From NCBI RefSeq assembly GCF_000797445.1, contig NZ_JSWF01000014.1, forward strand, positions 62,001 to 126,000: a stretch of 64,000 bases of DNA. The letters are read 5' to 3'. Both the position numbers and the translations under genes were made by a program. This document shows, piece after piece, positions 45,209 through 53,468 of the stretch (its first letter is position 1; the number at the start of each line of letters is the position of its first letter). The stretch is from Lacinutrix jangbogonensis. GTDB taxonomy: Bacteria > Bacteroidota > Bacteroidia > Flavobacteriales > Flavobacteriaceae. The notes under the pieces were generated by a model. It was not told the DNA's origin and made no database searches. It saw only the letters and a program-made list of their open reading frames with translations.

Positions 45209-45826
45209 ATGGAATTCTCGTCTAAACTTTTAGAAAATGCCGTTAACGAAATCTCGCAACTACCTGGTATTGGTAAACGCACAGCATTACGTTTAGCATT
45301 ACATTTATTGAAACAACCTAAAGAACAAACTCTTAATTTATCTCAAGCATTAACCCATATGCGAGAAGACTTAAAGTTTTGTAAATCATGCCATAATATT
45401 AGTGATGTCGATTTGTGTGAAATCTGTAGTAATCCACTAAGAAAAGACGATATTATTTGTGTTGTCGAAGACATTCGCGATGTCATGGCAATTGAAAACA
45501 CAGCATCTCACAGAGGATTATACCATGTTTTAGGTGGTAAAATTAATCCAATTGAAGGTATTGGACCACACGATTTAAACATTGTAAGTTTAGTAGAAAA
45601 AGTAAAAATCGGTAATATTAAGGAACTTATTTTCGCATTAAGTCCAACCATGGAAGGTGATACTACCAATTTCTATATCTTTAAGCAATTAAATGGGCTA
45701 GAAGTAGAAACATCTACGATTGCTAGAGGGATTTCGGTTGGAGATGAGTTAGAATATGCAGATGAAATTACACTAGGACGTAGTATTTTAAATCGTATTC
45801 CATTTGAAGCCTCACTAAAACAATAA
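45209..45826 (+). CDS. recR: Recombination protein RecR
   Basis: 205 residues, normal length. Helix-hairpin-helix [17 protein letters not shown] near the N-terminus, a C4 zinc finger ([16 protein letters not shown]), and a Toprim domain ([16 protein letters not shown], then [19 protein letters not shown]). Acts with RecF and RecO in gap repair. Likely first gene of an operon with the glycosyltransferase, whose start lies 6 bp downstream. Confidence 0.96.
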   Translation: MEFSSKLLENAVNEISQLPGIGKRTALRLALHLLKQPKEQTLNLSQALTHMREDLKFCKSCHNISDVDLCEICSNPLRKDDIICVVEDIRDVMAIENTASHRGLYHVLGGKINPIEGIGPHDLNIVSLVEKVKIGNIKELIFALSPTMEGDTTNFYIFKQLNGLEVETSTIARGISVGDELEYADEITLGRSILNRIPFEASLKQ

Positions 45827-45832
45827 TTACAT

Positions 45833-46930
45833 TTGCAACTTTCAGTTATCATATTAAATTACAATGTACACTACTTTTTAGAGTTGTGTTTGCAAAGCGT
45901 GGAAGCTGCTATTCAAGGTTTAGATGCTGAAATTATTGTAATCGATAACAACTCTCAAGATGAGAGTTGTGCAATGGTAAAAGAAAAATTTATAAACGTA
46001 AAACTAATCGAAAACAAAGAGAACTCAGGGTTTTCAAAAGGTAATAATATTGGAGTGGCACAAGCCAAAGGTGAGTTTTTGTGCATTTTAAATCCAGATA
46101 CGGTAGTTCCAGAAAATACCTTTAAAACTCTTTTGGGCTTTGCTAAAAAACAAAATAATCTCGGCATTGTTGGTTGCAAATTAATAGATGGCAACAGTAA
46201 TTATTTGCCAGAAAGTAAACGCAATGTTCCAGTAACTAAAATTGCAATTAATAAGGCCTTAGGGAATTCTAAACACTATTATGCAAACCATTTAAAGGAG
46301 CAGGAGATTGGGGAAGCTGATGTTTTTGTTGGTGCTTTTATGTTGTTAAAACGCAGTGTTTACAATGAAATTAATGGTTTCGATGAAGATTACTTTATGT
46401 ATGGTGAAGACATAGATTTAAGTTACAAGATTAAAAAAGCCGGTTACCGGAGTTTTTATTATGGAGAAATTTCTGTAATACATTATAAAGGTGAAAGTAC
46501 ATTAAAAGATAAAAGGTACGCAAAACGCTTTTATGGAGCGATGCAGATTTTCTACAAAAAACATTTTAAAAGTAATTTTGTTTTCGATGCTTTGGTTTTT
46601 TTTGGAATACAATCTGCTAGATGGTTTGGAGGTAATATTTCATCTGAAGCATTAGATTTTCAAGACTATACATTGGTTTCAAATGCTAAAAATGAAGTAT
46701 TAGCGACTAAGCTTTCGAAAGCGGTAACTCACGTTTTAAATGTAACTGAAGGAGTAGAGAATACACAGATTATTTTCGATGCTAATTATATTAGTTTTCA
46801 AAAGATTATTAAGCAAATGGAAGCTTTAGAAAAAAATAAAAATTTATCGTTTAAAATACTTCCAAAAAACGCTAATTTTATCCTCGGAAGTAATTCCTCT
46901 AAAAGTAGAGGAGAAGTGATACACTTTTAA
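45833..46930 (+). CDS. Family 2 glycosyltransferase
   Basis: 365 residues. Uses a TTG start at 45833, 6 bp after the recR stop; there is no in-frame ATG nearer and the protein begins QLSVIILNYNVHYF, the canonical GT2 N-terminus. GT-A fold with nucleotide-binding VIDNNSQD, the DXD-like LNPDTVVPE, and GFDEDYFMYGEDIDLSYKIKKAGYR (acceptor-side motif). Resembles rhamnosyl/mannosyltransferases that act on cell-surface polysaccharides. Probably translated from the recR transcript. Confidence 0.9.
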   Translation: MQLSVIILNYNVHYFLELCLQSVEAAIQGLDAEIIVIDNNSQDESCAMVKEKFINVKLIENKENSGFSKGNNIGVAQAKGEFLCILNPDTVVPENTFKTLLGFAKKQNNLGIVGCKLIDGNSNYLPESKRNVPVTKIAINKALGNSKHYYANHLKEQEIGEADVFVGAFMLLKRSVYNEINGFDEDYFMYGEDIDLSYKIKKAGYRSFYYGEISVIHYKGESTLKDKRYAKRFYGAMQIFYKKHFKSNFVFDALVFFGIQSARWFGGNISSEALDFQDYTLVSNAKNEVLATKLSKAVTHVLNVTEGVENTQIIFDANYISFQKIIKQMEALEKNKNLSFKILPKNANFILGSNSSKSRGEVIHF

Positions 46931-46976
46931 GTATCACATCATTATAAAACAGATTTTAAAATTATATTGAATAGTC

Positions 46977-47006
46977 AGATAAATCGACTATTTTTTAGTA
47001 ATTTTG
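46977..47006 (+). promoter_or_regulatory. Bacteroidota-type promoter for the E2 gene
   Basis: TTG at 46977-46979 followed after exactly 19 bp by TAATTTTG (46999-47006). This matches the Bacteroidota vegetative consensus TTG-N19-TAnnTTTG. Located 38 bp before the ATG at 47044. Confidence 0.75.
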
Positions 47007-47043
47007 CATTCTTAAATTACAAAAAGACACATTTTTTATTAAT

Positions 47044-48369
47044 ATGGCAAGATTTGAACTAAAATTACCGAAAATGGGAGAAAGTGTTGCTGAGGCAACA
47101 ATTACTTCATGGTTAAAAGAAGTTGGCGATACTATAGAACAAGATGAAGCAATTTTAGAGATTGCAACAGATAAAGTTGATAGTGAAGTACCAAGTGAGG
47201 TAGATGGCGTTTTAGTCGAAATACTTTTTAATGTAGACGATGTTGTTCAAGTTGGGCAAACTATCGCTGTTATTGAAACGGAAGGACAAGGAAATGCTAC
47301 TGTCGAAGCTCCAAAAGCAGAAGAAGTTGTTTTAGAAAAAACAGCTCCGGCTGTCGCAGCTATTGCACAAACTGTTGTTGCGGCTCAAGAAACTGCAACT
47401 CCAATTAGTTCTAATGGAGAACGTTTTTATTCGCCATTAGTAAAAAACATGGCTAAAGCCGAAGGTATTGCACAAGCAGAATTAGATACTATTCCTGGTT
47501 CTGGAAAAGAGGGGCGTGTGACTAAAGCAGATATGCAATCGTATTTAAAAACTAGAGGTTCGCAACCAGTTCAAGCTGTTGCTGCTCCTGTTGCACAAAC
47601 TGCGCAAGCTCCTGTAAAAGCAGAAATTAAAAAACCAGCTGCTCCAATTATTGCTGCAGAAGGTGATGAGATTATAGAAATGACCAGAATGGGCAAACTA
47701 ATTGCGCATCACATGGTAGAAAGTGTGCAAACAAGTGCTCACGTTCAAAGTTTTATCGAAGCAGATGTTACAAACATCTGGAATTGGAGAAAGAAAATGA
47801 AAGATGGGTTTATGAAACGTGAAGGCGAAAACCTTACGTTTACACCAATCTTTATGGAAGCTGTTGCGAAAGCATTACGCGATTTCCCAATGATGAATAT
47901 TTCGCTTCAAGGTAATACAATCGTTAAAAAGAAAAATATTAACCTTGGGATGGCTGCCGCATTAGGCAACGGAGACCTAATTGTACCAGTGATTAAAAAT
48001 GCAGATCAACTTAATCTTGTTGGGATGACGAAAGCGGTTAACGATTTAGCAGGTAGAGCAAGAGAGAATAAATTAAAACCAGACGATATCCAAGGTGGTA
48101 CGTATACAGTAACTAACGTTGGTACTTTTGGTAGTATTATGGGAACACCAATTATTAGTCAGCCACAAGTAGGTATTCTAGCTTTAGGTGCAATACGTAA
48201 AGTGCCTGCTGTTATTGAAACTCCAGATGGCGATTTTATAGGTATTCGTTACAGAATGTTCTTATCGCACTCTTACGATCACCGCGTTGTAAATGGTGCT
48301 CTTGGAGGACAGTTTGTAAAAGCAGTAAAAGATTATTTAGAAGCTTGGGATACTAATCGTGAGATTTAA
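47044..48369 (+). CDS. 2-oxo acid dehydrogenase E2 (dihydrolipoamide acyltransferase)
   Basis: 441 residues. One lipoyl domain (about 1-78; EIATDKVDSEVPSEVDG, lipoate on about K44), an Ala-rich linker, a peripheral-subunit-binding domain (about 133-170; YSPLVKNMAKAEGIAQAEL), and the catalytic domain (about 213-441). The active-site motif reads YDHRVVNGALGG, with Asn where many E2 enzymes have Asp. The single lipoyl domain and the linker suit the branched-chain 2-oxo-acid type, but substrate is not certain. The E1 and E3 genes are not adjacent. Has its own promoter (46977) and terminator (48474). Confidence 0.88.
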   Translation: MARFELKLPKMGESVAEATITSWLKEVGDTIEQDEAILEIATDKVDSEVPSEVDGVLVEILFNVDDVVQVGQTIAVIETEGQGNATVEAPKAEEVVLEKTAPAVAAIAQTVVAAQETATPISSNGERFYSPLVKNMAKAEGIAQAELDTIPGSGKEGRVTKADMQSYLKTRGSQPVQAVAAPVAQTAQAPVKAEIKKPAAPIIAAEGDEIIEMTRMGKLIAHHMVESVQTSAHVQSFIEADVTNIWNWRKKMKDGFMKREGENLTFTPIFMEAVAKALRDFPMMNISLQGNTIVKKKNINLGMAAALGNGDLIVPVIKNADQLNLVGMTKAVNDLAGRARENKLKPDDIQGGTYTVTNVGTFGSIMGTPIISQPQVGILALGAIRKVPAVIETPDGDFIGIRYRMFLSHSYDHRVVNGALGGQFVKAVKDYLEAWDTNREI

Positions 48370-48385
48370 CTAATTCCTGCGTAAT

Positions 48386-48420
48386 TGTCATTCAGAGCGC
48401 AGCGAAGAATCTCATTAATG
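48386..48420 (+). repeat. Dispersed extragenic repeat (GTCATTC.GAG..AGCGAAGAATCTC type)
   Basis: TGTCATTCAGAGCGCAGCGA then AGAATCTCATTAATG just after the E2 stop. A near-identical copy is at 50811-50845. It resembles a short extragenic sequence found widely in Bacteroidota. Confidence 0.6.
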
Positions 48421-48473
48421 ATTTCTAAATCATAAAATAATTGTGCTGAACTAGTTTCCAGTATGTAAAAGTA

Positions 48474-48505
48474 AAAAGCACAGTTTTAGGACTGTGCTTT
48501 TTTTT
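48474..48505 (+). terminator. Terminator of the E2 gene (copy 1 of 3)
   Basis: Stem AAAAGCACAGT / ACTGTGCTTTT with loop TTTAGG and a T-run. Two close relatives follow at 49622 and 50893. Confidence 0.9.
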
Positions 48506-48532
48506 ATGTTTTTGTGTGTTTTGGGAAAGTTC

Positions 48533-48664
48533 GTTTAACGTTTATGTATAAGAATAGTTGCGGGTTTGTATGCGAGGATTTTCCGAAGGAAAATCAGACG
48601 TTACAAACACGCAACGACCTTTGATTAAGCACTAAACCGCAATTATTTTTATACGGTGTTGCCA
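48533..48664 (-). other. attC-like site at the 3' end of the CPBP cassette
   Basis: In gene orientation it starts TGGCAAC, continues ACCGTATAA, has an inner stem GATTTTCC/GGAAAATC nested in GTTGCGgGTTTGTA/TACAAACaCGCAAC, and ends TTATACATAAAC-GTTAAAC. CCGTATAA and TTATAC are mutually complementary, as expected for L boxes. 132 bp, a typical attC length. The CPBP gene's last codons GNTV-stop are supplied by this site. Confidence 0.65.
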
Positions 48665-49512
48665 GTAGTACTTTTGGGATTTAGCTTTTTTAATATCTTT
48701 TGTTCATCAATTTTCCATAAAATTAAACATCCTAATAATAATAGTAATAAGAAATATGGTAATTCATTAATCAAACTATTCCAAATCGTCGGTTCAGGTA
48801 TTTCTGGCATTGTAGATAAAAACTCTTCGGTATATTCAATAGGTTCTTTGGATTTATATGTTACTTGACCAACCCATGCCTTAAAATTTATTATTGCGTG
48901 GAAAAGTGATGGAATAATTATACTATTTGTCCGTAATATAAGTCCGCTAAAAAAACAGCCGATACAAACAGCAAAAATGACCTGAATAGTTACTCCAACG
49001 ATTGTAGATGAATTATTAATTAAATTTAAAAGATGTATTATTCCGAATACTAAAGAGGACAGAAGAATACTTGACAACAAAAAATGTTTTTTCGTTTTTA
49101 GTTTAAATATAAAAAAAGGTAATAAAATACCTCGAAAAAAGAGCTCTTCAGTAAAACCAACTAAAAGAACCATTACTATTATTAGCAATAATTCTGAACT
49201 TTCTATACTTGAAATATTATAAAAATTATTGTAAACGATATAAATCAAAAATAGTAATGGAAAAAGTAAAAATTTCGATTTTCCGATATTTAAGCCTTTA
49301 TCAATTCCATTGAAAGTTTTCAAGTCAAATTTCTTTATTAAAAAAAATAGTGCAATTAAAAGAGGAATCAAAACAATAATCTGGCTAATAAATCTAGATT
49401 TTAATTCTGAAATATCATAATCTAATAAAAGCTTATTCAATGGAAATGTTAACAATAAACAGGAAAGGTAAAGAGCTAATAGAGTTATTAAATTTAGATA
49501 TGTTTTTTTCAT
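48649..49512 (-). CDS. CPBP family intramembrane metalloprotease
   Basis: 287 residues from the ATG at 49512 (MKKTYLNLITLLALYL). About eight hydrophobic segments. The CPBP/CAAX-protease motif is present: EELFFRGILLPFF (EExxxR), then SLVFGIIHLLN (HxxxN-like) and PSLFHAIINFKAW. These are Rce1-like zinc proteases of the membrane; bacterial members include bacteriocin self-immunity proteins. It is the single gene of an integron-cassette-like unit, bounded by TTGCCAGTA/TACTGGCAA inverted repeats, and its last codons lie within the 3' attC-like site. Confidence 0.85.
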   Translation of the reverse strand: MKKTYLNLITLLALYLSCLLLTFPLNKLLLDYDISELKSRFISQIIVLIPLLIALFFLIKKFDLKTFNGIDKGLNIGKSKFLLFPLLFLIYIVYNNFYNISSIESSELLLIIVMVLLVGFTEELFFRGILLPFFIFKLKTKKHFLLSSILLSSLVFGIIHLLNLINNSSTIVGVTIQVIFAVCIGCFFSGLILRTNSIIIPSLFHAIINFKAWVGQVTYKSKEPIEYTEEFLSTMPEIPEPTIWNSLINELPYFLLLLLLGCLILWKIDEQKILKKLNPKSTTGNTV

Positions 49513-49518
49513 AGGTAT

Positions 49519-49580
49519 TACTGGCAATGTTTCGTTGATATGAAATCGTTTTAATGTTTTATATCAGACGTTAAACGAAG
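49519..49580 (-). repeat. Dispersed element with attC-like hairpin, intact copy
   Basis: On the minus strand: CTTCGTTTAACGTCTGATAT, loop region AAAACATTAAAACGATTTC, then ATATCAACGAAACATTGCCA. The stem TGATAT/ATATCA is retained although its bases differ from the copy at 20592, a sign of paired change, while the loop AAACG is conserved. ATTGCCAGTA pairs with TACTGGCAAC at 48659-48667. Confidence 0.65.
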
Positions 49581-49621
49581 TTAGCCTAAAAAAATGACAA
49601 AGTCAAGCCTAATTAAAACCC

Positions 49622-49652
49622 AAAAAGCACAGTTCTAAAACTGTACTTTTTT
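49622..49652 (+). terminator. Terminator copy 2 of 3
   Basis: Stem AAAAAGcACAGTT / AACTGTaCTTTTT, closely related to the E2 terminator, but with no gene directly upstream on the plus strand. It lies just after a stretch matching the glutaredoxin gene tail. Confidence 0.8.
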
Positions 49653-49733
49653 GTGGTTTTAATACGTGTTTTTAAAAAGTCCGTTTAAAGTTTAAGCTTT
49701 GTTGGTAACTGGTTTTTAAACTCTGCTTGGTTA

Positions 49734-50333
49734 TTAATAGATTAGAAATTCCGGAAAAATTTCAGCTTTAATCGACTCCCATTCTTCTTTTATAATGCTA
49801 TAATAAATATCAGTTCTGCTATCTCCATTTGGAGCGACGTTGTTGTTTCTAAAAACACCTTCTCTCTGTGCGCCTAATTTTTCTATTGCTTTTTGAGATC
49901 TTATGTTTTTATTATCGACGCTAAACTGTATTCTTTTAAAGCCAATAGTTTCAAACCCAAACTGCAATAATTCGTATTTACAGGCTTTGTTTAATCCTGT
50001 GCCTTGAAACTCTGTTCCATACCAGGTCCAGCCAATTTCACATTTTTTATCTGCTGTATTTACATTCCCAAATCTTGTACAGCCTGCAACTTTATTAGTT
50101 TCTTTATCGATAATTAAAAAAGGATAACAAAGACGGTTGTTTTTGTCCTTAATCGTTTTTGCTATATAGTTTTTTAAACCTTGTTCGTTATTTATGTTAG
50201 ATCCCATAAATTGCCAGATTTCTTTATCGAAGATTATTTCTTTGAGTTCTTCATTTCTTTCATTATCAAAAGGAAGAAGTAAGACGCTGTCGTTTTCAAG
50301 TTGAATGTTTGATTTTAGAATTTTTATTTTCAT
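49734..50333 (-). CDS. GNAT family N-acetyltransferase (RimJ/RimL-like)
   Basis: 199 residues. NNEQGLKNYIAKTIKDK, then IDKETNKVAGCTRFGNVNTADKKCEIGWTWYGTEFQGTGLNKACKYELLQFGFETIGFKRIQFSVDNKNIRSQKAIEKLGAQREGVFR is split here for clarity: the acetyl-CoA loop is in the FQGTGLNKACK segment and N-I-R-S-Q-K-A-I-E-K-L-G is the RimJ/L motif. Probably acetylates a small molecule or protein N-terminus. Flanked by degenerate copies of the cassette-associated sequences (GTCCGTTTAAAG at 49681; GATTAAACGAAGG at 50373), so it may be an older cassette. Confidence 0.85.
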   Translation of the reverse strand: MKIKILKSNIQLENDSVLLLPFDNERNEELKEIIFDKEIWQFMGSNINNEQGLKNYIAKTIKDKNNRLCYPFLIIDKETNKVAGCTRFGNVNTADKKCEIGWTWYGTEFQGTGLNKACKYELLQFGFETIGFKRIQFSVDNKNIRSQKAIEKLGAQREGVFRNNNVAPNGDSRTDIYYSIIKEEWESIKAEIFPEFLIY

Positions 50334-50642
50334 TTTTTAAGCGTGTTGCAATTGTTTTTTATTCCCGGAACTTCGAGATTAAACGAAGGTCGACTATTTT
50401 TTCGACAAAGTGAACCTTGTTTAAGCACCTGTAACAAATGACTTGCTAATGTTTGTTATAACAGTATAATTGCGAATTTTTAGAACATAGAACTGCGCTT
50501 TTAGGTATTTCTCTTCTATATGTTTTTATGACTGCAACTATTAGATCTTCAAAAATTTTGTCTGTAAAACGTTATCATAAGAATCTTTATCTGCAAAGAC
50601 TAGTTTAATAGAAATGTCTGATGCTATCGTACTCAGTTTTTC

Positions 50643-50795
50643 GAAGCTCCAGATGTAGGTTTTATTGGTATTCTTTGCAAAATGTTCTTGTCGCACTCTT
50701 ACGATCACAGAGTTGTAAATGTTGCGCTTGGTGAGCAATTTGTAAAAGCAGTAAAAGAGTATTTATAAGCTTGGGGTTCAAATCGTGAGATTTAA
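50643..50795 (+). pseudogene. Partial duplicate of the E2 gene 3' end
   Basis: Translates as EAPDVGFIGILCKMFLSHSY, then DHRVVNVALGEQFVKAVKEYL, then an in-frame TAA (50766-50768, where the intact gene has GAA) and AWGSNREI-stop. It aligns residue by residue with the last 50 residues of the E2 at 47044-48369, so it is a decayed tandem duplicate. The downstream extragenic repeat and terminator are copied too. Confidence 0.92.
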
Positions 50796-50810
50796 CTAAT
50801 TTCTGTGTAA

Positions 50811-50845
50811 TTGTCATTCAGAGTGCAGCGAAGAATCTCATTAAT
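50811..50845 (+). repeat. Second copy of the GTCATTC.GAG extragenic repeat
   Basis: TGTCATTCAGAGTGCAGCGA then AGAATCTCATTAATG; part of the duplicated block 50643-50920 and one base from the copy at 48386. Confidence 0.7.
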
Positions 50846-50892
50846 GATTTCTAAAAATAATTGTAATGAACTAGTTTCAGTATATAAAAGCA

Positions 50893-50920
50893 AAAAGCAC
50901 AGTTTTCTGACTGTGCTTTT
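50893..50920 (+). terminator. Terminator copy 3 of 3
   Basis: Stem AAAAGCACAGT / ACTGTGCTTTT, loop TTTCTG; same stem as the E2 terminator at 48474. End of the duplicated block. Confidence 0.85.
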
Positions 50921-50990
50921 TTGTGTGCAAATATTTTTTTAAGCTGACTCTCTTTTTTGACTAGTGCTAACTATTAGTAGATTTTATCTA

Positions 50991-51194
50991 CTAAGAATTA
51001 ACTTTCCTTTTTTTTAAAATTGAATAAACCCATTTGAGAAGAAAAATTGCACTTAAAATAATTAATAAAATAATTACATAGTACAGCCAGTAATATTCAG
51101 TTTGATTTTTAAGACTATAATATTGTTTTAAGAAAAATAATACGCAAGCAGTAACATAGAATATTATAGCAATGAGTAAATTTAAATGTTTCAT
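50991..51194 (-). CDS. Small two-helix membrane protein
   Basis: 67 residues: helix 1 LLIAIIFYVTACVLFFL, a polar loop (KQYYSLKNQTEY), helix 2 YVIILLIILSAIFLLKWV and a basic tail. Topology is credible for a real membrane protein, family unknown. It lies between the duplicated E2 fragment and the frameshifted esterase gene. Confidence 0.5.
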   Translation of the reverse strand: MKHLNLLIAIIFYVTACVLFFLKQYYSLKNQTEYYWLYYVIILLIILSAIFLLKWVYSILKKRKVNS

Positions 51195-51374
51195 GTTTTT
51201 AATCGTGTTTTTAGCTATTAATCAATAAAAATAAGGCTATAATAATTAATTACTCCCGCAACTTCAGTTTGGCGGTATTCATTATAACCAAATATATTAA
51301 GATTTAATATAGAATTTGAAGCAATATAATTAGAGCTTAGTTCATTATATCTATCATTAGTCAAAATGGTTTAA

Positions 51375-52516
51375 TTATTTTAATTCAGATAGAAGTTCTT
51401 TCTTTTCTTCTTGTGTATAATATTGAGAAAGTTGTAAGCTCTCTTTGAATTTGATTTTGGTTTTTGATGTGTCAAGTTTTAATTGTTGTTGAGCCTCTAT
51501 AATATAAAGATAAGCTTCTGAAAAACTTGGATACTGATTAATTAGTACATTCCAAATCTTTATAGCTTTTAGATATTCTGCTTCATTATAGAAGCCCCAA
51601 CCTTTTCCATTCAATACTCCTAACGAAAAATCTAAGTTGTTTCCATAATGATTTATCATATTGTTTTTTAATTCAGCAAATAAATCTATTCTTTTATTTG
51701 AGGGTCTGAAAAAAGTGTATTGCTGAATTGACCAATATTCAAATATATCATATAGAGCCTCTCCAATTCCCAATCCTGGTACTGCATTATGAAACGCTCT
51801 GGGAAAATAGGTGCCTTGAATGTTAATTTTAGAATTTGTATTTTTATTTTTAACAATTTCAATAGCTCTATAATCTTCGGGATAATCTCTCCCTATTGAA
51901 TAGCGGAAATATTTTGTATGCTTAATTTTAATATTATTTAATGTCGAAATTGAATCAATTAAAGAAACGTTTTTTTGTTTGAAAAAAGGATCGAATACTA
52001 TAACTGCCGATAAATTATTAATATTCTTGGTAAACATTGATGTCGTGAAATGTCCATACCAAGAATGACCAATTAAGACTCTGAATTGACTTGCTTTAAA
52101 TTTTGATTCTGCTAAATTTATAATTTCATTAAATAGGTATTTTTCATTGAGGTGTGCTTTTCCACTTTTAGACGAAATAGGACTTTTAGCTTCACTAATT
52201 CTTCTAGAATTATCAGACTCAATGCTTATAATGATTGCGCGAGGCATCTGTTCTGAAGCAGTTAAATAGTCTATAGTGTGTATTATATGATTGTGACTTC
52301 TACTATTTTGTCTATCAAAAACGATAATCAGCGGATATTTTTTTTGATTGTTATTTTGCCAATCATCTGGCAATATGATGGATATTTTTTTTCGTAGCCC
52401 AAATATAATGATACGAAAGAGGTGTCAATTTTTGATTTATACACATTATATTCCTGTCCAAATAGGATTTGACTTATAAAGATTGTTAAGAAAAAAGAGA
52501 AAATTGTTTTAGTCAT
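51375..52516 (-). pseudogene. Secreted esterase-like alpha/beta hydrolase, frameshifted
   Basis: Two adjacent frames make one protein when joined. The 5' frame has a signal peptide (MTKTIFSFFLTIFISQILFGQ) and runs to LGYEKK; the 3' frame continues ISIILPDDWQNNNQ. The break is in a run of 8 A on the gene strand (52385-52392); nine would restore the frame. The downstream part has an esterase nucleophile (VLIGHSWYGHFTT, GHSxxG) and C-terminal helical repeats like a TPR (YLKAIKIWNVLINQYPSFSEAY). Related to the IroE/Fes-type putative esterases. Could be inactive, a sequencing error or phase-variable. Confidence 0.8.
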
Positions 52517-52534
52517 AGTTGCTTTTGAATTGTT

Positions 52535-52612
52535 TGCCAATGTGTTGATAAAAAATCGTTTCAATACTCAAACCTATTCAGCACAATTGTTTTTGTTAGA
52601 CGTTAAACGAAG
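52535..52612 (-). repeat. Dispersed cassette-associated element, attC-like
   Basis: On the minus strand: CTTCGTTTAACGTCTAACA, a 30-nt insert containing TTGTGCTG, TATTGAAACGA, TTTTTTATCAACAC, ATTGGCA. The arms TAACAAAAA and TTTTTATCA still pair with wobbles. It lies upstream of the frameshifted esterase. The matching downstream attC end is not clear. Confidence 0.6.
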
Positions 52613-52640
52613 TTCTATTATTTTTTTGACAAAGCCAAGC

Positions 52641-53267
52641 CTAATTAAAAGCCTTTCGCAGTGCTACAATAAAATCCTCAATACTCTTAATATTATTATA
52701 AACGTCTCCATCCACTTTTAAAAGAGGAATACGGTTTTCTTTATCTGATTTTAACTCTTTAATTATTTTAAGATAATTTGTACTGTCTTTATCAATATTA
52801 TATTCTGTGTATGCAATCTTGTTATTCTCTAAAATGCGTTTTGTATCCGGACAAATAATACAATCATCTTTTGTGAATAGTGTCACTTTTTTATCTTTAA
52901 TCGCTCTATCTAATTTAAAATCTAAGGCCTCAAAGTCTTTATCGATTTCTAAAGCATAAGCTACTTCGTTTACAATAAATATGGACTCGTACTGACCTTC
53001 AGTTTTAGCTAATTTAATCAAAGTCATCAGCTTTATTTTACTATTTGCTGCAACATTCCTTATAATAGGCCTGTTACTGCTGCGTCTGTAATCTTTAGTG
53101 TCTACTTTTAAGAAAATATCGTAAGAAATAGAGTCTGTATTTGTAACGTAAAGTGTTAATCTCTTGCCTTTTATCACTTCGGAAAGCTTTACAAATTCGT
53201 GGTCGTTTTGCGTAAAACCGCTCAATGTAAATAATAGGAAGGCAAATAGTGTTAGGTATAATTTCAT
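52641..53267 (-). CDS. Exported protein with C-terminal glutaredoxin domain
   Basis: 208 residues from the ATG at 53267 (MKLYLTLFAFLLFTLSGFTQ, a signal peptide). The first half has no recognised domain. From about 125 on: KKVTLFTKDDCIICPDTKRILENN, with CIIC as the redox-active CxxC, and IPLLKVDGDVYNNIKSIEDFI as the cis-Pro region of glutaredoxins. Probably a periplasmic thiol-disulfide protein. Its 3' end borders the accessory cluster. Confidence 0.8.
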   Translation of the reverse strand: MKLYLTLFAFLLFTLSGFTQNDHEFVKLSEVIKGKRLTLYVTNTDSISYDIFLKVDTKDYRRSSNRPIIRNVAANSKIKLMTLIKLAKTEGQYESIFIVNEVAYALEIDKDFEALDFKLDRAIKDKKVTLFTKDDCIICPDTKRILENNKIAYTEYNIDKDSTNYLKIIKELKSDKENRIPLLKVDGDVYNNIKSIEDFIVALRKAFN

Positions 53268-53468
53268 AGTAATATTTGATTTTTTTTTAATAAAAAGGAC
53301 GCTGTCACACTGAGGATTCTTAAAAATGAAATATAATGTCATGAAAAGCAGATAAGCAAAGCTTAACAGAGTGAATATGTAAATCGGTTATTTTAATAAG
53401 TAAAAATAACATAATACATTTATATTTGCATAAACCGTACCATATTTTGGTTCAAAATTAATAAATAG

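Noticed and set aside
50541-50738. 65-codon minus-strand frame
   Set aside because: It lies opposite the E2 duplicate fragment and its translation has no family; the plus-strand homology explains the sequence.
50777-50795. GTTCAAATC resembling a tRNA T-loop
   Set aside because: It lies inside the E2 duplicate reading frame and no tRNA cloverleaf can be built around it.
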